Shown in pieces: positions 1-5,819 of a stretch of 9,138 bases of DNA. The stretch covers positions 1 through 9,138 of the forward strand of contig JAEYTQ010000644.1 of the NCBI GenBank assembly GCA_023433965.1, read 5' to 3'. A program made the position numbers and the translations under genes. This DNA comes from Pseudomonadota bacterium (GTDB lineage Bacteria; Pseudomonadota; Alphaproteobacteria; Rhizobiales; Xanthobacteraceae). Within the stretch, counting starts at the first letter, position 1. Each line of letters begins with the position of its first letter. The notes under the pieces are model-generated. The model saw only the letters and a list, made by a program, of their open reading frames with translations, ran no database searches and had not been told where the DNA came from.

Positions 1-484
1 TGCCTGGTTCCGCACCGGCGATCTGATGCGGATCGACGACAAGGGCTTCTTCCATTTCGTCGACCGCATCGGCGACACCTTCCGCTGGAAGGGCGAGAAC
101 GTCGCGACCTCGGAGGTCAACGATGCCATGCGCGGTTTCCCGGGCGTGGTCGATGCCACCACTTATGGCATCGGCATTCCCGGCGCCGACGGCCGGGCCG
201 GCATGAGCGCCATCGTCGTGAACGAAGGTTTCGACATCGCCGCGCTGCCCGCTCATCTCGCACAGCGCCTGCCGCCCTATGCCCGCCCCGTCTTTATCCG
301 CATCTCGAGCGAGCTCGATGCGACCGAGACCTTCAAGCAGAAGAAGGGCGGGCTTGCGCGCGAAGGCTTCGATCCGGACGCGATAGCGGAGCCGCTGTTC
401 ATGCTGGATCCGAAATCCGGAACCTATGTCGCGCTGGATGCCGAGGTTTATGCTCGCGTCAATGACGGCACGATCAGGCTGTAG
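1..484 (+). CDS. Long-chain / very-long-chain acyl-CoA synthetase, C-terminal part (5' end outside window)
   Basis: This is the last ~160 residues of an AMP-forming acyl-CoA ligase; reading begins in frame at base 2 with AWFRTGDLM. The adenylate-forming core is recognisable: the TGD of motif A7, the hinge and A8 region VDRIGDTFRWKGENV, and a C-terminal catalytic-lysine region around ETFKQKK (A10). The WKGENV signature, the PGADGRAGMSAIV stretch and the ending with LDAEVYAR are typical of the FATP/VLACS-type bacterial synthetases rather than of FadD. The enzyme would activate fatty acids to acyl-CoA using ATP, probably at the membrane. It ends 122 bases before the acyl carrier protein gene on the same strand, so it may belong to the same lipid-related transcription unit. 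The N-terminal ATP-binding motif lies upstream and cannot be checked. Confidence 0.93.
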   Translation, partial: AWFRTGDLMRIDDKGFFHFVDRIGDTFRWKGENVATSEVNDAMRGFPGVVDATTYGIGIPGADGRAGMSAIVVNEGFDIAALPAHLAQRLPPYARPVFIRISSELDATETFKQKKGGLAREGFDPDAIAEPLFMLDPKSGTYVALDAEVYARVNDGTIRL

Positions 485-606
485 CGGAACCAAATCGAGA
501 GATAGATCCAATTTTATCTGAATTGTCCAAGAAGCCATTTACTTCTGTCGGGTAAACAGACGGCCATGGGGAGGCGGTCATCAAGAGCCGCCGCAACGAA
601 ACGATA

Positions 607-870
607 ATGAAAAGCGAGCCAGCCATGTCGGTAAGGTCAAAGGTCATCGAAGCGATCCAGCAGATCGCCAAGGAACAGCACGTCACGCTTCCCGCGCTCT
701 CGGACGATCTCTCCCTGCACGAGACGGGTTTCGACTCGCTTGCCTTCGCGATCCTGGTCGCGCGCCTCGAGGACGAGACCGGCGTCGACCCCTTCACCAT
801 CTCCGAGGACGCCGCGTTCCCCGCCACGGTAGGCGATTTCGTGCGGGCCTACGAAAATGTCCCCGCGTGA
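607..870 (+). CDS. Free-standing acyl carrier protein
   Basis: An 87-residue acidic protein with the carrier-protein signature GFDSL at residues 41-45. Ser44 is the expected attachment site for 4'-phosphopantetheine. Length and helix pattern fit a single PF00550 domain. An internal ATG at 625 would give 81 residues, closer to the usual ACP size; neither start has a clear Shine-Dalgarno sequence, so the start is uncertain. The sequence differs from the housekeeping AcpP pattern (DSLD) in having DSLA, which suggests a specialised carrier. Its end overlaps the start of the adenylate-forming enzyme by 14 bases. Inference: the downstream enzyme loads its substrate on this carrier and the SDR acts on the thioester. 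Confidence 0.88.
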   Translation: MKSEPAMSVRSKVIEAIQQIAKEQHVTLPALSDDLSLHETGFDSLAFAILVARLEDETGVDPFTISEDAAFPATVGDFVRAYENVPA

Positions 871-2239
871 GATCTTTGCGCTTCGCGACCATCTCGGCGC
901 GGAGCTGAATGGCCGCACGATCTCGGACGCGCACGACGTCGTGTCGCTGACCGATATCCTGTCGAACACGATTCTGGGCGGCCGCCTGCACCAGCTGTCC
1001 GGCCGTGCCGTGCTCTTGAAGCTCTCCGATCAGCTGCGGTCGGGCCTTGCCATGATCGAGCTCGACGGCATCGCGCGGCGCATGTTGCTCTGTCCGCCCG
1101 ATCTCGACCCGGCGTATCTCGATGCGTTGATCGCGGATGCCGGGATCGATGCGGTCGTGACCGACGAGCCCGATCACTGGGCGGCGTCCGGCGTGCCGCT
1201 GATCGTCACCGCGCAGTTGCCGCTTCAGGCCACCGAGCGGGCAAAATCCGAGCGCGCCACCGAATGGCTGATGCTGACGTCCGGTACCTCCGGGGTGCCG
1301 AAGATCGTCGGCCATACGCTGGAAGCGCTGACCGGCGCGATCGTCGCCGAGGGCCCTGCGCGCGGACCAGCGCCGGTATGGGCGACGTTCTACGACATCC
1401 GCCGCTATGGCGGCCTGCAGATTTTCCTCCGCGCCATTCTCTCGGGCGGCTCGATGGTGCTGTCCGATCCGCATGAGGCGCTCGGCGATCATGTCGCGCG
1501 GCTGAACGCGCGCGGCGTCTCGCACATGTCCGGCACGCCCTCGCATTGGCGCAAGCTCCTGATGAGCGGTTCGGCCACGCAGTTCTCCCCTGCCTATGTG
1601 CGGCTTTCCGGAGAGATCGCCGACCAGGCCGTGCTCGACGGCTTGAAGGCGGCAATCCCCAATGCCTCCGTCGGCCACGCCTATGCCTCGACCGAGGCCG
1701 GCGTCGGTTTCGCCGTCAATGACGGGCTCGAGGGTTTCCCGGCCGAGTATCTCGGCAATCGCAATGGCGTCGAAATGAAGGTCGTCGAGGGTTCGCTGCG
1801 GATCCGATCGACACGCACGGCCCATGCCTATGTCGGCCGCAACGCGGCGCCGCTCACCGACGCCGACGGCTTCGTCGACAGCGGCGACATCGTCGAGCGC
1901 CGCGGCGATCGCTATTATTTCATCGGCCGTCGCGGCGGCATCATCAATATCGGCGGACTGAAGGTCCACCCCGAGGAGATCGAGGCGGTGATCAACCGTC
2001 ATGCCGATGTGCGGATGTCGCGGGCGAGATCGCGCCGCAGTCCCATCACCGGCGGCATCGTCGTCGCCGATGTGATCCTCGCCGACGGCACCGATCCGGC
2101 CCGCGCGAAGGAGATCCGCGACCAGATCCTGGAACAGTGCCGCGCCCAGCTCGCCCCCCATAAGGTGCCGGCCGTGATCCGCTTCGTCGAAGCGCTCGAC
2201 GTCACCCCGGCCGGGAAATTGGCGCGCACCGATGCATAA
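857..2239 (+). CDS. Class I adenylate-forming enzyme (acyl-CoA/acyl-ACP ligase-like)
   Basis: A 460-residue ANL-superfamily enzyme. Visible motifs in order: phosphate-binding loop TSGTSGVPK at residues 141-149 (A3), GHAYASTEAG at about 272-281 (A5), DSGDIVERRGDRYYFIGR at about 340-357 (A7/hinge), GGIINIGGLKVHPEEIE (A8), and TPAGK near residue 454 carrying the catalytic lysine (A10). It is about 50-100 residues shorter than typical acyl-CoA synthetases, the N-terminal part being reduced, and it stops six residues after the A10 lysine. It should form an acyl-adenylate from a carboxylic acid and ATP and pass the acyl group to a thiol. Because its start lies inside the ACP gene, the natural acceptor is probably that ACP (inference) rather than free CoA. 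The ATG at 857 is the start that gives coupling. Substrate unknown. Confidence 0.9.
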   Translation: MSPREIFALRDHLGAELNGRTISDAHDVVSLTDILSNTILGGRLHQLSGRAVLLKLSDQLRSGLAMIELDGIARRMLLCPPDLDPAYLDALIADAGIDAVVTDEPDHWAASGVPLIVTAQLPLQATERAKSERATEWLMLTSGTSGVPKIVGHTLEALTGAIVAEGPARGPAPVWATFYDIRRYGGLQIFLRAILSGGSMVLSDPHEALGDHVARLNARGVSHMSGTPSHWRKLLMSGSATQFSPAYVRLSGEIADQAVLDGLKAAIPNASVGHAYASTEAGVGFAVNDGLEGFPAEYLGNRNGVEMKVVEGSLRIRSTRTAHAYVGRNAAPLTDADGFVDSGDIVERRGDRYYFIGRRGGIINIGGLKVHPEEIEAVINRHADVRMSRARSRRSPITGGIVVADVILADGTDPARAKEIRDQILEQCRAQLAPHKVPAVIRFVEALDVTPAGKLARTDA

Positions 2240-2954
2240 CGTTCTCGTCACCGGCGGCAGCCGCGGCATTGGGCTGGCGATCGGCAAGCGCCTGGTCGCT
2301 GCCGGCTTCAACGTGATCGCGGCAGCGCGGCGCGAGAGCGAGGAGCTCGAGGCGGCGATCGCGGCCTCCGAAGGCCGGCTGCATTTCCGCGCCTGCGACC
2401 TTGCCGTGATCGATGCGATCCCGGCCTTCGCAAAGCTCGTGCGCGACGAGTTCGGCCCGATCTACGGCCTCGTCAACAATGCCGGCCTCGGCACCGAAGG
2501 CCTGCTCGCCACCATGCACAATTCCGAGATCGAGGCACTGGTGCAGCTCAACGTGCTGTCGCCGATCATCCTCACCAAATATGTCGCGCGGCAGATGATG
2601 GCCGATGGCGCCGGGCGCATCATCAACATGTCCTCGATCATCGCCACTACCGGCTATAACGGCCTGTCCGTCTACGGTGCGACCAAGGCCGCCGCCACCG
2701 GCTTCACCCGCTCGCTCGCGCGCGAGGTCGGCAAGCTCGGCATCACAGTGAATGCGATCGCTCCGGGTTTCATCGACACCGAGCTGACGCACAATCTCTC
2801 CGACGAGGGACGCAAACGCATCGCCGGCCGAAGCGCGCTGCGCCGCCTGCCGGAGACGGACGACGTCGCGCGCATGGTGGAATACCTGCTGGGCGAAGGC
2901 GGCCGCAACGTCACCGGCACTGTGTTCACGGTCGATGCCGGCAATACGGCCTAA
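2232..2954 (+). CDS. SDR-family oxidoreductase, FabG-like (3-oxoacyl-ACP reductase type)
   Basis: A 240-residue classical short-chain dehydrogenase/reductase. Visible motifs: cofactor loop TGGSRGIG at residues 7-14, a pair of arginines at 33-34 after the second beta strand (favours NADPH), NNAG at 82-85, Asn107, and the catalytic Ser135, Tyr148 and Lys152 (YGATK), then PGF at 178-180 and a FabG-like C-terminus ending VDAGNTA. It would reduce a beta-keto group, or oxidise the hydroxyl, on a thioester substrate in the cytoplasm. Its ATG lies within the end of the adenylate-forming gene (ATGCATAA, 8-base overlap), strong evidence of translational coupling with the ACP and ligase. It is unlikely to be the housekeeping FabG, which normally sits beside fabD and acpP (family knowledge). 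Confidence 0.92.
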   Translation: MHNVLVTGGSRGIGLAIGKRLVAAGFNVIAAARRESEELEAAIAASEGRLHFRACDLAVIDAIPAFAKLVRDEFGPIYGLVNNAGLGTEGLLATMHNSEIEALVQLNVLSPIILTKYVARQMMADGAGRIINMSSIIATTGYNGLSVYGATKAAATGFTRSLAREVGKLGITVNAIAPGFIDTELTHNLSDEGRKRIAGRSALRRLPETDDVARMVEYLLGEGGRNVTGTVFTVDAGNTA

Positions 2955-2956
2955 GC

Positions 2957-2981
2957 GGAACCTGGTCGTCCCGGTTGCGTT
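2957..2981 (+). promoter_or_regulatory. EcfG-type (general stress sigma factor) promoter, candidate
   Basis: GGAAC at 2957-2961, a 16-base spacer, then CGTT at 2978-2981. This matches the alphaproteobacterial EcfG/RpoE2 consensus GGAAC-N16-17-CGTT (established knowledge). It begins two bases after the SDR stop codon and points at the small ORF at 3081; transcription would start near 2988. A 7-base inverted repeat (ATCCGGC at 2983-2989, GCCGGAT at 3003-3009) lies at the predicted start; it has no T-run, so I do not call it a terminator. Confidence 0.55.
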
Positions 2982-3068
2982 GATCCGGCGCAATGACAGC
3001 CAGCCGGATTTGGTCGTAAGATGCCCCGCAATCGATTGGGTTACGTCAATCGGTCTGCCCTAATGGAA

Positions 3069-3074
3069 GGGGAG
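3069..3074 (+). promoter_or_regulatory. Ribosome binding site deciding the start of the small ORF
   Basis: GGGGAG, within the purine run GGAAGGGGAG at 3065-3074, sits six bases before the ATG at 3081. The upstream in-frame ATG at 3021 has no comparable site, so 3081 is preferred. Confidence 0.55.
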
Positions 3075-3080
3075 CAGTCG

Positions 3081-3290
3081 ATGGCCAGTTCAAACATGAC
3101 CGCTTCAAGCCAACGCCGGACGGAGCAATCCCCTCCGAAGCCGGACGATGTGCATTGCCCGCCGATGACGCATCAGAATTCCGGCAGTCATGGCCATGAA
3201 ATGTACCCGCAGCAATTCGTCCGCTTGATCGGCTGCCATGATGCCTCTCTCGATACCTTGCGCAAGCGCCAGGGCGAGAAGCTGCATTAA
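3081..3290 (+). CDS. Small hypothetical protein, 69 residues, possibly a stress-response protein
   Basis: No family recognised. The reading frame is open from 3021, but I choose the ATG at 3081 because it has the best ribosome binding site in this part of the window (GGGGAG at 3069-3074, six bases upstream). The protein is hydrophilic and probably partly disordered: a Ser/Thr/Gln-rich N-terminus, then HCPPMTH, then a possible short helix around MYPQQFVRLIGCHDASLDTLRKRQ. There is no signal peptide or membrane segment. Two cysteines and several histidines could bind metal, but this is speculative. It lies about 100 bases behind an EcfG-type promoter and ends just before a palindromic repeat. 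Small hydrophilic proteins are common in EcfG regulons, which fits. Expression is not shown by the sequence. Confidence 0.45.
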   Translation: MASSNMTASSQRRTEQSPPKPDDVHCPPMTHQNSGSHGHEMYPQQFVRLIGCHDASLDTLRKRQGEKLH

Positions 3291-3390
3291 GGCATGATCC
3301 GGAAAAGTGCGAAGCGGTTTTCCAGAAAGATCATGCGCAGAACGACAGCCCCAGCGCGATGACGATTGATCCAATTTCGTCGCGCTTTAG
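3291..3390. repeat. Two-hairpin intergenic palindromic repeat (rhizobial type)
   Basis: The first unit (3292-3345) has outer arms GCATGATC and GATCATGC and inner GGAAAA / TTTTCC arms, an imperfect hairpin. The second unit pairs AGCGCGATGACGATT (3353-3367) with AATTTCGTCGCGCT (3373-3386) with a small bulge. From memory, this arrangement resembles a family found many times between genes in Bradyrhizobium and relatives. It lies between two convergent genes (the small ORF, and the RHH gene ending at 3396), where it may end or stabilise transcripts from both sides. Confidence 0.7.
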
Positions 3391-3395
3391 GTGCT

Positions 3396-3797
3396 TCAGG
3401 TCCGATGCTGCTTCGGCAGGTCAATCCGTTCGTGGGAGAATTCCGGCGGCCCTTCGGTGAGGCGCCGGATGCGGCGCTCGCGTTCGTCTGCCGGCAACGC
3501 GGGATCGAGCAGCGCCTCGATCTCGTGCACTGCGATCTCTTCGAGCGTGGTGGCGCTCGATGCGAGCGGGTGCGCAGGCGTAGGGGCAGGAGGCGCGTTC
3601 TTCAGGCCCAGCTCGATCAACTGACAGATCGCATCCGAGCGGGTCAGGCAATGAGCTTCAGCCCATTCATCGACGGCGGCGGTCAGCCTTTCGGGCATCT
3701 TCACCGCGCTGACCGGATCGATGCCCGTGCGCCGGCGGACCGGAGAGGGGGAGTCCTGCTTGTCGAATTCGGACACCTCGATGATCCCCTGCGACAC
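3396..3797 (-). CDS. Ribbon-helix-helix (CopG-like) domain protein, putative regulator
   Basis: A 133-residue protein starting at a GTG (3797). Residues 29-66 (VSAVKMPERLTAAVDEWAEA, then LTRSDAICQLIELGLK) have the beta-strand, helix, helix pattern of ribbon-helix-helix DNA-binding proteins, with a short polar strand (SAVKMP) and an RSDAI turn. The rest (70-133) is Pro/Ala then Glu-rich with a probable helix and no recognised family. No toxin gene adjoins it, so an antitoxin role is not supported; a stand-alone regulator is more likely. The start is weak: no good Shine-Dalgarno, and a second GTG eight codons in is possible. It is divergent from the DUF3095 gene, and the shared region holds repeated ATCAAT/ATTGAT elements that could be its operator. 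Confidence 0.7.
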   Translation of the reverse strand: MSQGIIEVSEFDKQDSPSPVRRRTGIDPVSAVKMPERLTAAVDEWAEAHCLTRSDAICQLIELGLKNAPPAPTPAHPLASSATTLEEIAVHEIEALLDPALPADERERRIRRLTEGPPEFSHERIDLPKQHRT

Positions 3798-3841
3798 TTG
3801 GAGCTGGCCGACGATAGCCGCTCTCCCCAGGCGGCCGTTTG

Positions 3842-3992
3842 ACGCCGATCAATGACCCGCTGCGGAATTGACGCGCGGCCGCATCTTGTTGTCCCTGTCC
3901 GTTTCGGCCATTGATTGAAAGGGCTGCCGGCCAGTGAACCCGGATCAATCCTGCCCCGTATTTATCTCGCATTCCAACCATCCGGCATCCCG
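3842..3992. promoter_or_regulatory. Divergent intergenic region with repeated ATCAAT / ATTGAT elements
   Basis: This stretch separates the minus-strand RHH gene from the DUF3095 gene. It contains ATCAATG (3848-3854), CATTGAT (3909-3915) and ATCAATC (3944-3950), so two inverted pairs; GATTGA (3913-3918) with TCAATC (3945-3950) is the cleanest. No convincing -35/-10 pair was found. An operator for the RHH protein is a guess from position only. Confidence 0.25.
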
Positions 3993-5138
3993 ATGACCTC
4001 AGGCGAATCCTTCTATGGCGGCATTGCCGTCTTCCGGGGCTTCACCAGCCTGATGGATCCTGCGCTTTATGCTCCGCTGCCGGACGACTGGAGTATCGGT
4101 GTTGCCGACATCGTCGATTCGACCAAGGCCATCGCGGCGGAGCGCTACAAGGCGGTGAACATGGCGGGCGCCGCGGTGATCGCGGCGGTGACGAACGCGT
4201 TGGAGGGACGTGAATTCCCCTTCGTGTTCGGCGGCGACGGGGCGAGCTTTGCGGTTGCGCCGGAGGATGTCGATCTCGCCCGCGAGGCGCTAGCCGCGAC
4301 CGCGACCTGGGTGCGGGAAGACCTCGACCTGACCATGCGCGTCGCATTGGTGCCGGTCAGCGCCATTCGCGCGCAGGGGCTCGACGTGCGCGTCGCCCGG
4401 TTCGGGCCGTCGGCCAACCTGTCCTATGCTATGTTCTCGGGCGGCGGGCTTGCGTGGGCCGACGCCGCAATGAAGCGCGGCGAGTTTGCGGTCGAGGAGG
4501 CGCCCGCCGGCACGCAGCCCGATCTGTCCGGCCTGTCCTGCCGCTTCGAGGTGATTCCGGCCTCACGCGGGTTGATCCTGTCGGTGCTGGTGATGCCGGC
4601 ACGTGGCACCGATCCGCACGCCTTCCGGAAGGTGATCGAGGACATCATTCACATCGTCGAGCGCAGCCCCGACGGTGCGCGCCCGGTGCCGTCGCAGGGG
4701 CCGCCTTTGAGATGGCCGCCGCAAGGGTTGGACTACGAAGCCCGCACCCGGCGCGGAAGGTCGCTCCTCGCGCGCCGCGCCAGCGTGCTGGCCTACACCT
4801 TGTTCGTCTATCTGGTCATGCGCTTCGACCTCAAGGTAGGCGGCTTCGTGCCTGACGTCTACCGGCGTCAGGTCGTCGAGAACTCGGACTTCCGCAAATA
4901 TGACGACGGCCTGCGCATGATTCTCGACTGCACGCCGCAGCTCGAACGCACTCTCAGCGATCGCCTTGCGGCAGCCGCGCGCGAGGGCATCGTGCGCTAC
5001 GGACTCCATCGGCAGGATGCCGCCATGATGACCTGCTTCGCGCCCTCGGTGCTGCGCAGCGACCACGTCCACTTCATCGACGGTGCGCGGGGCGGCTACG
5101 CCTCGGCGGCTTCGGCGCTGAAAGCGATGATGGCATGA
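3993..5138 (+). CDS. DUF3095 family protein, class III nucleotidyl cyclase-like
   Basis: A 381-residue soluble protein that I recognise as DUF3095; no enzymatic activity is established for the family to my knowledge. The N-terminal half looks like a class III adenylate/guanylate cyclase domain: VADIVDST with Asp39 and FGGDGASF with Asp82. The 43-residue spacing is that expected for the two metal-binding aspartates of such cyclases. A further conserved block is NLSYAMFSGGGLAWAD. The C-terminal half (YTLFVYLVMRFDLKVGGF, VPDVYRRQVVENSDFRKYDD) is specific to this family. I choose the ATG at 3993 because it gives the usual family length and a sensible start; the frame is open upstream to a TTG at 3915. 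It has its own promoter region, shared with the divergent RHH gene. No signal peptide. Substrate and product unknown. Confidence 0.85.
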   Translation: MTSGESFYGGIAVFRGFTSLMDPALYAPLPDDWSIGVADIVDSTKAIAAERYKAVNMAGAAVIAAVTNALEGREFPFVFGGDGASFAVAPEDVDLAREALAATATWVREDLDLTMRVALVPVSAIRAQGLDVRVARFGPSANLSYAMFSGGGLAWADAAMKRGEFAVEEAPAGTQPDLSGLSCRFEVIPASRGLILSVLVMPARGTDPHAFRKVIEDIIHIVERSPDGARPVPSQGPPLRWPPQGLDYEARTRRGRSLLARRASVLAYTLFVYLVMRFDLKVGGFVPDVYRRQVVENSDFRKYDDGLRMILDCTPQLERTLSDRLAAAAREGIVRYGLHRQDAAMMTCFAPSVLRSDHVHFIDGARGGYASAASALKAMMA

Positions 5139-5149
5139 GGGGCTCTTTT

Positions 5150-5262
5150 GTCCCGGACGCGCTGCGTCGCGAAGTGACGCGGCGTCGAGCCGGGACCCAG
5201 TCTGCGGGCTCTGGGCCCCGGCTCGGCAGCGCATCGCAAGAGCGCTGCGCCGCGTCCGGGGC
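5150..5262. repeat. Nested palindromic intergenic repeat (Bradyrhizobium type)
   Basis: Outer arms GTCCCGGACGCG (5150-5161) and CGCGTCCGGGGC (5251-5262) pair with one wobble. Inside, GAGCCGGGACCCAG (5187-5200) pairs with CTGGGCCCCGGCTC (5211-5224) with one mismatch around a 10-base loop. The whole 113-base unit can fold as a long stem with an inner hairpin. I recall this motif as frequent between Bradyrhizobium genes. It fills the space between the convergent DUF3095 and DUF2147 genes, and could serve as a transcript end. Confidence 0.7.
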
Positions 5263-5280
5263 ATGCACCGTTCGTGGACT

Positions 5281-5715
5281 TCAGCGTCCCGCGCGCGTCC
5301 AGGTCTCGCCGCCGCAGAGCGCCCCGACACAGCCCTCGACCCGCAGCGAGTCCGCGCCAGCCAAGCTGATGTTGCTCGCATAGGTGCTGCCATCGTCGGC
5401 GTTGTAGATTTGCCCTGACCATTTGTTCGGTCCCGCCGGCTCCATGCCGCTGAACAAGGGCAGGCCGATGATCGGACGCCTGGCGAGTGCGGGATTGGGG
5501 TTCTTGCTGTCGGTGGCGGGCTGGCCGGTCGAGGTGTCATAGGGCTCGCGCAGCCAGACGATGTGGCCGCAGATGCCGCCGCCGCATTTGCTGATCTTCA
5601 CGCGCGCATCGCCTGCCTGCGTGAGCCAGGTCCCGTCGGCGCTCTGCGCACGAGCGGCAGATGCGCCGAGCAACCCGGCGAGGAGGACGATGAGAGCTGC
5701 GAATCTGGACGTCAT
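5281..5715 (-). CDS. DUF2147 family secreted protein
   Basis: A 144-residue protein with a clear signal peptide (hydrophobic ALIVLLAGLLGASA, cleavage likely after ARA at residue 23), so it is probably periplasmic. The mature part has the DUF2147 pattern: GTWL near residue 28, CGGGICGHIVWL at 44-55, GQPATDSKNPNP at 64-75, RRPIIGL at 79-85, W-G-IYNADDG, and a C-terminal GC...W-TR. Four cysteines (44, 49, 129, 134) could form disulfides in the periplasm. The family is widespread in Proteobacteria without an agreed function; a small beta-barrel carrier-like fold is plausible. Its start lies 104 bases past the end of the MATE gene on the same strand; that gap shows nothing notable. The ATG at 5715 gives the signal peptide. 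Confidence 0.88.
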   Translation of the reverse strand: MTSRFAALIVLLAGLLGASAARAQSADGTWLTQAGDARVKISKCGGGICGHIVWLREPYDTSTGQPATDSKNPNPALARRPIIGLPLFSGMEPAGPNKWSGQIYNADDGSTYASNISLAGADSLRVEGCVGALCGGETWTRAGR

Positions 5716-5819
5716 GGAGGGCCCCGAAAATGGAGCGCCTCCATAGCAGCCCGGCAGGATAGTGCAACGCCGGCCGGAATCACATTCCTGCGTTCAACTG
5801 CCCGAATATTCGCCTGCGC

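Noticed and set aside
486..606. GGAAC at 486-490 and small inverted repeats (CAATT-N7-AATTG near 510; CTGT-N7-ACAG near 545) before the ACP gene
   Set aside because: No CGTT follows GGAAC at 16-17 bases, and the inverted repeats are too short to separate from chance. No clear promoter or terminator was seen in this 122-base gap.
794..2311. Long open frame of about 505 codons on the minus strand, opposite the adenylate-forming gene
   Set aside because: Its translation is rich in Arg, Asp, His and Gly with no family pattern, and the plus-strand frame carries all ANL motifs. It is a by-product of high GC codon use.
2983..3009. ATCCGGC / GCCGGAT inverted repeat as terminator of the SDR operon
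   Set aside because: A 13-base loop and no T-run; it also overlaps the predicted EcfG transcription start.
4563..5540. Minus-strand open frame of 325 codons overlapping DUF3095 and the nested repeat
   Set aside because: It runs antisense through a clear DUF3095 gene and across an intergenic repeat, with no recognisable domain.
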